Shown here one piece after another: positions 1-13,072 of a DNA stretch of 64,000 bases. Both the position numbers and the translations under genes were made by a program. The stretch is from Nereocystis luetkeana (lineage: Eukaryota > Sar > Phaeophyceae > Laminariales > Laminariaceae). The notes beneath the pieces were generated by a model. That model saw only the letters and a list, made by a program, of their open reading frames with translations. It searched no databases and had not been told where the DNA came from. The stretch lies in contig JARUPZ010000002.1 of assembly GCA_031213475.1 (NCBI GenBank), forward strand, positions 9,436,830 to 9,500,829. The letters run 5' to 3'. Within the stretch, counting starts at the first letter, position 1, and each line of letters opens with the position of its first letter.

Positions 1-3000
1 GTGGGACTTTGTTTGGGACTATTGGAGTGCATTGCCTCGTATCATATAGATAGTTGGCCACAAAGGGGGGCTGCATAACTTATCTCAAACACTAAACGCG
101 AGACGCGGGAACATCATATTCTACCTCAACCCCCACCCCGAGTACGTAAACGATTCTCTCATGGTCACGGCCGTGGGGTGGCCTCCTCGATAATTTCTGA
201 CTCAATACTTCGGCGTTTTTCGCAACAACCCTTGATTGAGCGAATCACACAGCACGAGTCACGCGCATAGGACAAGGACGTCAACGGCTAATGCCGTGGT
301 TCTTCAATCATACTAAAGTAGCGAAAATCACAACTAACAACATAAGTGGTGCCAAACGTGGGCAAGACGTCTATTGTTAATAGTATGCATATGATAGATG
401 ATAAACCATCGTACCTACACTGAAATACAGTACCTGGTGCGACACCAAACAATGTTGATGTTTCCGTCTGTTGAGGAGCCCTTGCTATGTACATACTGGT
501 ACAAGTACAAAACTCCATATGGTGCATCCCATCGAAAATATACACGCCCAGCCCAGGCGGTGCGGTTCCTACCTAGTCGGCTTCCTACTACACACCTCGG
601 TAGGGTTTCGGCCAGCTGTAAGTGAGAACATTCGAAACGGCCGACAACCTTGTAGTTGTAGTCTAATAAATCGAGAACGAGCGACTGCTAGCATATACAG
701 CCGCCGCGCGCGTTCCATGAATTACAGTACGACCAGCTTCTCATTTTCCTCGTACAAGGATACCGCATAACCCAGAGTACGTTAGTAGAAGTGCTCCTTG
801 TGGGGGATACCACATAATGCAGCGTGACAGTAGTACGTACGTATATAGGAGCGTGTGTTCGTATCTAAGACTTGGAGACCGTGGTACTTTTACGTTGGCG
901 CAATCACCGATGAAAACGAACGACGCAGGGCCGCAAACATCAAACAATCTCTCCCCCAGAATCGCACCCGGAAATAACTGACTGCCGAAACTGATTCGAT
1001 TGACTAACGAAAGGTGGCTCCGGTGGGAGAAACTACAGTACACAATAACTGCGCGGTCCCACTGCAACGGCCCTGTACGCTAAATTCCCGAAATCGGTCC
1101 CTTGAATGCATTGCAGACTGCAGCTAACCGCGTGTCCTCCAGCGGTTGCACACAGCTGGTTCTACTGTTAATGTTCGCAATAATAGGATATGATACATAC
1201 GTCCTCGAGCGTGTACCTGGTATATGATACCCTGGTATATTCTAAATATCAATCATATTTCCGTGCTGAAATAATAATGTCTCATTAGGATCTCAAATCG
1301 GGCGTTCATGGCTTGCCAGGGGCGTGTGCTGTTTTCGTGTTGTGCATAGCGGCTACAGTAGAGCCTACGAGCTGTACATACCTTAGGAAATAAATGTCGC
1401 ACAAGAAACCAGGCTCAACGATAAGGTGCAGTAGGCGGTGCCGAAGTAGAAGCGCTCGGTTTTTATTAAGCTATCAATGGACCTCGGAGGACTCCAACTA
1501 CTGTAACTTTGGCCGCGCGCCAGGCACAAACATATACTCCCTCAAAACCGTGGGGTTCCCCCGCACAGAATAACCACCAACAAATCGCTATGGATACAGG
1601 TAGCTATCCTTGTATACGTAGTCTTGTATACCGGCTGCACCGCTGTACAATTCAATCAAGAAGAAAACAAAGAGATCCGGTGTCTGGTATCATCATACCC
1701 GCGGTACCTATCATAAAACACCTACCAGGTATCTTACGTCTGTTGTCTGGATTACTATTAATAGAGTAGAGACGTGCTATCGTACAAGTTACTATTAATA
1801 CTATTAATACTAACTGTTGTTACGAACAAGTGTGTCGAGAGCACTCGTAGTCTCGAAACCTGCACGCTACGAGTTTTGTACAGTACCAATACGATACCAT
1901 GTAGTATACCAGGTACGCAGTAGTATCGAGATTGTGTGAGGGTTGTGGAGTGAAAAAAGAAAATAGAGAGAACTCGCTGCCGCTCCTGCTGCGCGGTTCG
2001 TGGCGACAGCATAGTAGACCGAGGGCACCGCAGCACATCATCAGTACAGAGTACAGCAGTACTGGTATATACCTGGTACATTATGCAGGTGGGTTGGGTG
2101 CCTTTCAGCGAAGAGCTGACAAGAGCCTGGGGCAAGCCCGCAAGATGATAAAACAAATGGTTAATACATCCATCGACATCCTACACACCCCAAATTTTAG
2201 CACTGAATGCGGCAAGTAAAACCCGCTCTTTTATTTTCTCACCGCCCGAACAGGGGATCTCCGGTCATCATTCTTGGGACATCGAGCAACTCTGCTGCGG
2301 CAGCTCGCAGGCCGGACCCTTCCCCATCGACCGCTTTCCGCTGCACAACCACCCGGGATGGCGGTGGCGGCGGCTTGCTCTTGCGCCCCAGGTGCAGCCA
2401 CTGCTGTTTCCTCGTCAGCGCGCCAGCGGAGGGTGGCATGCCCCACGCGAACGTGAATCCTATATCCTACTGCTGCTGCGGCAGCAGTCAGTAAAGTACG
2501 TTGCTGATGGCGAATGGCGAAACAACAGCAGTGTATATCGCCGGATCACCTTGAAGGGGAGGAAGCCTCTAGCGAGTTACAGCAAGCAGTAGAAGGTACC
2601 CCTGCGCTCCAACAAGGTCGGATCGCCGGGGCGCTCGGAGCGAGCAGAAACCTCGGGCGCTTTTGCCTCCAGGGGGGGGGGAGAGGGCAAGAGCGCGAAG
2701 AGGCGGGTGACCGAGTGACAACAAAAACTGTTTGTTGTGTCTGGGTAAGTGCGGGCTGCTTGCTTTGCACATGGGGTTTTACGTTTTCTACGTTGGGCAG
2801 GAGTTTCATGGCATGCAGTGACAATGGCGTTTCGACCAGGCAGATCCAATGAAACGTACCATGAGAAACGAAACCGTTTTTTTTTTGTGTCGTTTTGTTC
2901 AAGTTTTGTCGGTTATTTTTTTTGCCGTTTTTCGCGAGAGAACAAGGAACGGCAGGAATAGGCGGTGCGGCACCCATGAAACCACCAGATAGATACCCCG

Positions 3001-3558
3001 GCGACCTGCGACCAACAACCTACCGGTGAGGCAAGTATTCGAGACCTGGGAGGCCCAAGCATCTCCCTTCCTTTCGCCGTGGATGCCGGCTTCAGGGTTG
3101 CGCCCTGGTTGCATGACCTCAACGGGCTGCTGTTGTTCCTCAGAGCAGGGTCTCCATACATGATAAGTGAAACGATTTTTTGTCTTTCGAAGCAAGCAAC
3201 AGCCGTACCAGGTGTAATTATGTCATACCTGGTACTTCCTGCGGTAGTACTATTAATAAAGTAGCGGACTGCTGTATACTGCTGCAGCAGTATTAAATAC
3301 CAGGTAGTACATAATGTTGTGTAGTCTCCAACATTATCAGCATTACATACTGCTGTATCTGAATCTACAGCAGTATAATAGTAGTATATACACGGCAGTA
3401 TCCCAGGTAGAATTGATTTTTTTACATTGGGGCATGATACGACGATCACATAGTTTCCGTCTGTGCCAACACAGTCAGAAAAGTGCACGAGGGCGAGGCA
3501 AGCGGCCCAGCGGCATGAAATAAGTGTGGACGTGTGCGTGCACAAGTAGTGTCATTCT

Positions 3559-3787
3559 TGGGGGGGGGGGGGGGGGGTAGCAACACAGATGATTACCTAG
3601 TTTGATGGGCGATGACTCAGCGAAGATGTCGTCAATCAACAGTATGTATGGAGGTATATAGTATGTGTTCATGCGGCGGGGGGGGGGGGGGGTAGCAACA
3701 CAGATGATTACCTAGTTTGATGGGCGATGACTCAGCGAAGATGTCGTCAATCAACAGTATGTATTGAGGTATATAGTATGTGTTCAA
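3559..3787. repeat. Tandem duplication, two ~115-bp units with poly-G heads
   Basis: Two adjacent units (about 3559-3672 and 3677-3787) share a poly-G run followed by the same ~95-bp sequence beginning TAGCAACACAGATGATTACC and ending TATAGTATGTGTTCA. Between units I see essentially one internal substitution (TATGGAGG versus TATTGAGG) plus a different poly-G length, so the duplication looks recent. Confidence 0.9.
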
Positions 3788-4170
3788 GCATGTATGTGCG
3801 ATGACAGCTATGCGTATTTACGTACAATACTTACTTCCGGAGAACGTAGAGCAGCAGCAGCAGCAGTAGTATTCATAGTAAAAAAAAAACGGAAAACGAC
3901 AGCTCGTATTAAATCCGAACGGGGGTATTTTTTCCTGGATCCGGGATCGATACTGAAAGCTAAAACTCCGTCCCGAACAGAGGAGAGTACAGCCGTATAT
4001 ATATATATCGTTAAAAACGTTGTTGATGCGTTCCAACAATAATAATCAAAGAAACAGGCACCACCGCACACACACCAGCCGCCGATACTGATATAGCCAA
4101 CCAACCACCCTACTGCTTGAGAAAAAAATAGACGGGAAGTCTGCAGTCTACTGCAGTCTACAACCGGTCG

Positions 4171-4326
<156 letters not shown>

Positions 4327-6172
4327 GGAAAAAAAGTACCACCGACGGAAATAAAGTCGGACGAACAAGAGACCACAAAACCATCAACCTGCAAAACCCA
4401 GCCCACTGAGACCCCGACCGGAGCAGCGTCAATCTAAGGGCGAGGCGTGCCGTTACAGCATCCACGGCCAACTCTAACGGATGGGGTGCTGGCGTTGTTC
4501 CCAAGGAAAAAAAAAAAAAAAAAAAAAAAAGGGGGCCGAGAGTGGCAAGTGAACGAACCTACGGTACAGCTTGTTCTGTCGGAAGTTATTCTGGTTCGAA
4601 ACAGTTGCTGCGCCCAATGTCGGGCATCCTTGCATATTTGTGACTGACGACCAACTGCTCGGGCCAGTCTACACCTACATATGCTACGGTGCTACTGCCG
4701 CTGTCGTCGTCGTGCCAGAGCTGCACCGGCCCAGAACACGAAACCTGCCTCCGGCCCCACCTGACATGGACGGTGCCCGCGAGACACTACGTAGCGACTG
4801 CCGAGACTTACCGCATGCAGCTATTATATATGGTGCGGGCGAGCCTCGAGCGAGGCGAACCTCGCGGTACCCTGCTAGCTCACCCCCCAGACAGCGAACA
4901 CGCAACCAAAGGGAAGCCGTGGAGAGGGCCTCGACTCACGATGCAGTTAGTCTGTACAGCCACATTACTGCTAGTATAGGTTTTGCACTACTGTAGTCAC
5001 GCGGACTGGGGATCGACAACTTGACCAGTGTCAGCTTCAATCAGTCAGCGGCGATTCGGTGTTGTCGGAGGCTCAGTGCAGCCACCATAAACTGCGCGAG
5101 TAGACGACGTACGACACAACAGTCGCAGCCAAAACGAATACTGGCACCGGTTACCCCATAGTCAGTTAAGGTACTTCTTCTCATGTAGTGGCCACACACG
5201 GGTGGAGACCAAGACTTGGGCGTCCCGCAAGGTATTTGCACATGCCCCCAAAGAGGTGCCGATCGTACGCAGCGTGCCCGCGGAAGCCGAACGTCTTGCC
5301 CGCGGCTGCTCCATTTGACAACCTCCTAACACCCCCCCCCCCCCCCCCCCCTAACGCAATATACTACCGGTGCGAAGACAAAAACAAAAACGGGATGGTA
5401 CACAAGCACAAGCCGAATATATTACCTAAATAAAGACCATACGACCAGGTGGTAACTAAACAGACGCTCACACAGCATCCAGCGTACGCTAAAAAACGGC
5501 ATGGGCGTTCGCCGTGCTTTATCAAAAATTGTCCCTGCACTCACACGGGCCGGGTCGGGCCGGGTCGGGCCGGGCCGGACCTGGCCGGACCGCCTTCCCC
5601 CTCCATTGCCCCCCGAACCGTCGGCAAATCGCGCTCGAACGCTCTAAAAATGCCTTCTAGCCCAAGATATGACGGCGAGCGTCGCGCGTTTCGGGGTGCA
5701 GCAAGTATTTCGACAACAGAGGATCAACACCGACGGCCGCGAAACAGAGACAAAACAGAAACAGGCTACTACAGAGCACGTTCGCGCACGGGTGCTTGCG
5801 CGCCCACCCGAGCCCACACCGCGCCGGAGTTGAGCGGAGCAGAATGGAGACAAAGGATAGAACGAGACGAGGGTACAAAACAACAACGGAACACCCGTGA
5901 ATGTACACCGTCAGCTATGGAACTGCTTTGTACCGCTGTCGACGACCGAACTCCGAATCGCGACCCAAATGCAACGACACACTTTATACCCCACACGTAG
6001 AACAAACCTCGAGCCACGGCTGACAGCGGGCGAGCGCATCTCTCCCGCGCCCGTACCGACCCCTCCCCCACCCCCCCCCGCCCACCACCCTCCCCCCTCG
6101 CCGCCTGCCGTTGGGAAAACTAAACCGAGGCGCCCACGTGCAGCACTCGCATGGTTTCAAGCCTCCGGCTTT

Positions 6173-9100
6173 TTACACCCCAACCATGTACCCCGGCGCC
6201 TCTTCCGTGTGCCCCTCCGAGCCCTCCACGTTATCCTCGAGCTCCATCGCCTCGATGTGCGGGATGAGCGCTTGCCACACCTCCTCCTGCTTCTTTGTTG
6301 CTTCCACCTGCGACAGGCCACGGCGAGAGGGCACCCACCAGAGTCGGCAAAAAAAACAGCTTTGCACGTTACCGGTACGAGGTAATCGCCGGTGGTGGAA
6401 TCGGTTCAAGGTTTGGTCTTTTTGTTTCGAGGTGATAGCTTTCTCTTTTACTCCCTGCTGAACAAACGTCTCCATACTCACGGGAAAACCCTGGATTTGC
6501 TTCTTGCTGTGTGGTTTTGGTGGCTCTAGCTCTCAAGCTAGACTAGACTAGCGCGCGCAGCAGACATAAAGGAGCTTCAGGTCGTAAACTGGCCAACAAG
6601 CTGGTGACATGCCGACGACACCAATCAACGTCATTTGGGAAGTAGACATATTCCAACTTTCCTCGCGCAGGTGACACACAGCAGAGGCTCGTTGATGTTC
6701 GTTAGAGAACTGTCGATCGTCCTTGAACGGGGATGGTAAGCATGCACCCCCTGCCTTCAAAGGCCTTGCGGTATTTTAGGTGGCAACAGGTAATGGCGAG
6801 CGGTCATGGTTTTCAGCCAGAATCGGTGATTACCGGTACCTCACAGCTCTGAACTGCGGTAAAAACCATGCCTGAAAAAACGGCGTGCGGGGAATGGCAA
6901 GAACCAAAAAACTTCGATAGGGGGGGCTAGGAACGACACAACCGCTACGTATTCGCCAACAAACGACCCGCAGCTCCGCCTAAAAAAAACTCCGAATCAC
7001 GCATCACGCATCACGGCAACATAAATTTGATGTCACGGGCCGGACACGCGGCACAAGCTAGAACCGAACGCATGGCACATGCTGTCAGGATTGACGAGAA
7101 AGAAAGTGAGTCGTCCCTGAGTTTGAGTTCGTGCGCCATCGTCACGCCCCCACCTGCCTGGTTTACGACAACGCCAGCCCCAACGCCACTCCCACCCCCA
7201 CCACCACCACCACCACCACCACCACCCTCACCCCGCCTACACACCGGCCCACCCTCTCTCGCACCTGCACATTGACGTAGTCGAGAATAATTTTCTTCAT
7301 ATCCGCCGCCTTGTCCCGCCGGAACCGTGCGAACTCGCGGACGACCCTCCCCGACACTTCCTCGTACTGAGTGCGTGCGGCGTCGAGCGTAGTCGTCGAC
7401 GCGGCTACGGCGTCTTCCGCCGCGGCTACCCGCTCCTGCCACGCCACCACACGACCACACGATCGAACACAAACGCAAACAAAAACAAAGACACACAAAT
7501 AAACAAACAAAAAACAAGAGGAAAACATGAAAAAGAAAAAAACACGAACAGGAAAAAAAAATGAAAAAGAAAAAACGTAAAACACACATCCAGGCGATCG
7601 GTTACAAAAAAGCGAAACACAAAACGTTATCGAATTATCGAGAACATAAATCATGGAACACACGAAAAAAACACACGCACACACACGCCATCGGTTACAA
7701 CACAGCGCACAAACCCGGGTGATACACCAAAAGAAAAAAACACCAAAAGAAACACCAAAAGAGAAACCCGGCGTCCACTCCCTCCGTCCACTCCCTCCGG
7801 GAGACCCTCAGCTGCATGATACGCAGAGGGGGCTACGTACGTACTTGCGACGCTAGAATCGATGGTAACCCCCTTGTACAACCACGCCCGGCATTCTTCG
7901 GGGACGCCAAATGCTTGGAAACAGTGTACGATCATTTTGTCAGTATCGAGGTATTATAGAAAAGGGTCTGTTGCCGTATCGTATCCTCACTCCGGCCGGC
8001 AGTATAAGACACCTTCGGTTTTCCATGTCATAATGAAAACACGGGTGATTAAATAGCACACCTCCAGGAACGAATTCTCCAAGGCGATTTTCTCCAGAAC
8101 ATGCCTTGGGAGGGGGGCAGAACATACACAGCGAAAACGATCGTGGCTCTTTGGGGGGGGGGGGGGGGGGGACTTCATCGAGATATTTCGATGGTATATA
8201 GACGCATGCATTGCTGAGCGTTTCGTTTGCACTTTTTTGTTGGGCCAGCAGAGAAAAAGAAGCGTGGAGAAAAGAAAAAAAATCCGAGGGGATATGTGTT
8301 GTCTTAGCGCACGTGTGATACGCAGAGCTGCCAAAGCGTTTTTGTTACACGGGGCGGACATTGTCCAACGTTTTGCTCTCTCTCATCGGAGGGGGGGGGG
8401 GGGGGGGGGATACATGGCACGTCTAAAAATTGCACGGGACAGATTTCGCCAGCTTTCTACCGATCGAAATCGCTGTGTTGACGAGACTCACGCCAGCTAT
8501 CTACCAATCACTGTATTGACGCGAAACGCAAAATTAATCACGCCGCACACAAGAAGACACACGAGAGCGAGAGCACGCACAACCACAGGCGCGCGACGAT
8601 TGACCTTCGATCTCGACATGCGCTCAACCTACGGTCAACCGGTTTCGTGCTGGGCAAGGCCAATGAGTTTACATGATGGCCTCAAAGGTATCATGGGGAT
8701 CCGTGGTCTAGGGGGCGAGAGGTCGGCCGCGGCGTCCTACGTTCTTCGTCCTATCCTTCAAAAAGTTACGTGTTTTTGCCGTCGGAGGGGGGTGGGGATT
8801 TTTCGTTGTCAGTTTCTACACACCAGCGGGCAGATGTTTATTTTCCACCAGGCGCCTGGCCGCCCCACGCCACGTACAACCGACCGAGGTGTGAGCACTA
8901 TGATACTAGGGTGGGTCGGAGCCCCTAGCCAGGGCGCTTCGTTCAGAGTTCATGGCGCAGTCGTCGGGCTTGTCGATCGATATAAAACCTCAAAGTGTAT
9001 CTATCTCTTGCCATCGGAGAGGCATGAGAAATTTTTGCCCCCGGTTTTCTACACACCAGAGGCCAACTGTTTTCTTCATCAGACACCCGGTCGGCCCACG

Positions 9101-12100
9101 CCACATATCACCGAAGTGTGAGCACTGCTGTGACATGAGGGTGGGTCCGAGCCCCTAACTAGCGCGCGCTCCGTTCAGATTTCCATGACGAAGTCGTTGG
9201 GTTTGTCGATCGGTGTCTGCCGCGGGTTCTCATAACTGTCATCTCCAAGGCCTGCCAAAACAGTCGGTTTCCTATACTGTACTGAAGTCCGCGAAAGCTG
9301 TCCCGCGAGGGAAGGAATTTGCCGGGGTATATCGATAATATCGGTCACATCACGGGAAAGAAACGAATAGGCCTTGATAGTTCGGGAAGGGTAAAATTGC
9401 AGCCCCCGGGATGCTTCCCCCCATAACCAACCCGCAGCACGCTCTGCGGTGTCGTGATTTTTTAGTGGTCGACGCAAAACAACCATTTTTGTTGATGTTC
9501 TCGAGCTCTACAATACGGTGGCGATACCTACGGAGCGGCGAAAACAACGGTCTACTCGGCGGTCGGATGGCGTTCCTCGGCGTCGGTTCGTCGGACGTTA
9601 AACTGCCAGGTGGCTGTTGCTGTACGCTGTTCATGAAAAAATATATAAAATACAAGGTTCCCCTCCGGGGCGTGCCTAGGGGAGTGGCGCAAGAAACAAT
9701 ACTCGTCGTTTGAAATACCTGCACACCTGTCTGTTTAGAACCACATTAACTACATCCAGCCGTCATTAATAACGTGAAGAACACACACATATTTTTGAGG
9801 ACAGACTATCAGACTATGTACCGCTGTTTGTGGTAATAGTGTGGGATCTTTACTATTTCGGGGGACCATAGTTGATAGGACCTATGGTATACATAAAGAC
9901 CTATATATTTAACCATTTTTACTATTAATAACAATATTTGGTCCTGTTAACTATGGTCCCCCATAGTACTACAACAATAATATCGAGGGTATACGGGTAG
10001 TATGTGGATATTGATCCTGAAACAGTGACTCGCGGCGATCAATTCAATGCTTGCGGCTTAAACGTAAGTACAAAAGGTTGCGCGAGGTCGTGGTTGCGAC
10101 ATGATACTTTGTGACCGGCTGAGTAAAATCCAGCACAACATACAAAATGTATTCCCGCTAAATTAATGTTTCTTGGCGCTCAGGGTGAAAAATAAGGAGA
10201 ACATCGAGATACTGAGAGTACTCGCAGTAAATACTCCTCGCGGTACATATTCCCGAAATACTGCCAGTGCTTCAAGTATTCGAGTTGTCTCCAGCGAAAG
10301 TCATTTGCTCCAACTCCCACTCGTGGAACCATCTGTGAGTGATATGTGCCGAACAATGGGCCTGAGAATTGTCGACACGGTGCACAGACGGTCGAAGTAC
10401 ACTTCGTACTCCAAGTGTTACTGAACATATTGAGAGTATTTCGGTACTGCAAGTACTCGCAGTACGAACACGATTAATACCAACGGCCGAAACACTTCAA
10501 GTATACCTGGTACTCGCAGTACTCGCATCAGTACAGAACCTCGAGACACTTGAAGCACTCATACTGCGAGAAAGCACGAAGTACCTACAGTAGTATTGTC
10601 TCGAACATATTTAGTCCCAAGTATTGGGAGCAACAAAAGATTGGGGTATGTACGCACGCCACACATGAGAGAGCGCGCCCAAACTCCGCGGTCTTCCTTG
10701 CGTGAAACACACAACTTGTAATACGTATAAATAGTGCCTGGTAGGTCAGAAAAGCAAGTTGGATGTACCGGTACAAAATAAAAAGGAAAGGTGAAAATTA
10801 ACAAGAATCGTGGATGGTGAGAGGGTCGAACCCCGGTAACGCATACCGGTACCAGGTATAGAATCAAGCGAAGGTTATCACGCTTATCACCAACTATACA
10901 TGTACCAGTATGTTTTTTTTCGTCACGTAAAACACATTGCAGGATCTTTTAGAGTCGCTTGTACTGCTGTAAAATGGCATGCTACAATCTACGGCAGCAG
11001 AGGATACGCCTACTGCGACCAAGGAGCGTGTACTGCTGTCCTCTTTCAGCTGGCTCTAGGGCCTATCGGTCAGCAGTACGCAGGACACACAACAGTCAGT
11101 AACTACTGCTGTAAGTATTTTTGTACGAATGCTGCTGTACACGATGCTACGACCGATTGGTTGTACTGAGTTCGACGAATGTACACGATCCAGGATCCAG
11201 GGATCGGTATGGAGCAAAAAATGCCGGTCACACACAGCAGCAGGTAGGTATGTATGTGTATAGGCCAAATGCCGATGACAACAAACATTACTGTAGTACT
11301 GAGGGTGCATGCGTATAGGCTGCTACCTACTTCTACTGTTGGCGCACTGTGCAGAGCACAGCTGGAGCAGTGGCATTGTTGGATCACACACAGCAACACG
11401 CAGCGGCAGAAGAAGCAGCAGGGAGAGAGGTGATGATGATACAGGTTACCTGGTACGCCAGCCTGGGTTTGTACGTAAAAAAGTACGAAACAACATATGG
11501 TACTTGGAAAGGCAGATGGTGAAATACGGACGGCAGGCTCCGACAAACACAACGAGCCACAGCAATACTGCGCATATGGGTGCGTCGCACACGCACGGCG
11601 AGTGGGCGGCAGCGTTGGAACGATGGGATCTGCGATTGTCTGTTGTGTGCCTGGTGTGAAGAAAACAGACGACAATTTACCGATACGTACGAACGAAATA
11701 AGGCCTCTCGTATCGAAACCAGGGAAATCGTCTTATCCACTCCCGCCGAAAAAAAATATTGAGCGCCTGCCACGCGCTCCAGAGTGCACGGATCGCGCCG
11801 ACACCTCGACCGATGTGTCCGGCCGGGCTTCATGTGCCCGAGCATTTGGTGTTTTGCCGAAAAGTGCTTTGTACGAAGAGAAAAGTTGGCAAAAGTACGG
11901 AAATTTGACAAACATACGTATACATACGTACCGGATACCAGGTCAGGGGCTTCGCCGCGCTACTATAACCCCGGGCTCGTTGTTGCAGTCACGCACACAA
12001 AAACACGCAAGACACGTTGTCAAAGTCGGAACAGCACAGATAAGGCTCAACAACCCCTGCTCCCGCCCGGCGTCCGTCCGTCCGGGGTCCGAGCTGTTTT

Positions 12101-13026
12101 TGATGGCACTCACTCGGTCGCGTGATTTCTCCCCCAATTATCTGGAGAAAAACAAAAAAAAAAAAACTCGACAAAAAATATCAAAAGCCCAAGCCATAAC
12201 GAAAAAAAAAAAAAAAAAGCCTGAAACGCCGCCGCGTGCTCATTGCAGCAACAAGCGCTTCACCCTATACCTCCATCTCGAAAGGCCCTTCAGGGATGTT
12301 TCATGCCTCGGGCATATCATCGCTTCCCACGGTTCGTGCTCTAGACCTTCCAAGGCAGATATATATATGGCCCATCTCCATAAATCTACGGTAGATCACG
12401 TTGACGGAGGGGGGGGGGGGGGGCATACCACCTGCATGATCTAAAAGACGTGATTTGTACGGTTGGATCTGTACCGTATACAATGTAGATCCATCCTGCT
12501 GCACAGCGCCTTAGAAAGGCAGGCTAGGCTTTACGTATACATCGGGATCTGTCCCGACGTGAGGAACATTTTAGAATCATGTGAAAGAAGACAAAAAAAA
12601 ACACACACACACATACACCGGCCAACCAACCCCTCTCCATGCCGACGGTGCCCTTTTTGTTTACCCTATTTCCCGATGAACACACAGAAGGCGGGCCAGA
12701 CTTTTATTTATTTCGTTGCCACGGCTCGCACCACACACACACACCCTCCTCCCACCTGGCGGTCCCCGCCCATCCCCACGACCTTGCTGTGGTGCGCTCG
12801 CTTGGCCTCCAGGTCGTGCGCCGCCGTGAGGTACGTGATTTTTTTCTCGTTGCGCTTGTTCAGCGCCGTCTTGAGCGCCGTGGTCATCCTGCCGTACTCC
12901 AGCACAGGCCCCTCGAAATGCTCCGCCTCCTGCTGCGCCTGCTTCTTCACCTGGACCGACACCTGACCAAAAGAGAGCGCGACAAGAAACCCAGAACCAC
13001 CCGCCGCAAGCAACGCCACCGCCACC

Positions 13027-13072
<46 letters not shown>

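Noticed and set aside
8237-9121. 294-codon plus-strand open frame
   Set aside because: Runs over a poly-G tract and two copies of repeat E inside a sorting nexin intron; no recognised domain.
11970-12150. Possible sorting nexin microexon between exons 8 and 9
   Set aside because: A CTCCAG acceptor with poly-T is present, but the following GTGAGT gives 28 bases (frameshift) and the in-phase alternative encodes nothing BAR-like.
11497-12444. 315-codon plus-strand open frame
   Set aside because: No family motif, irregular composition, and antisense to an intron of the sorting nexin.
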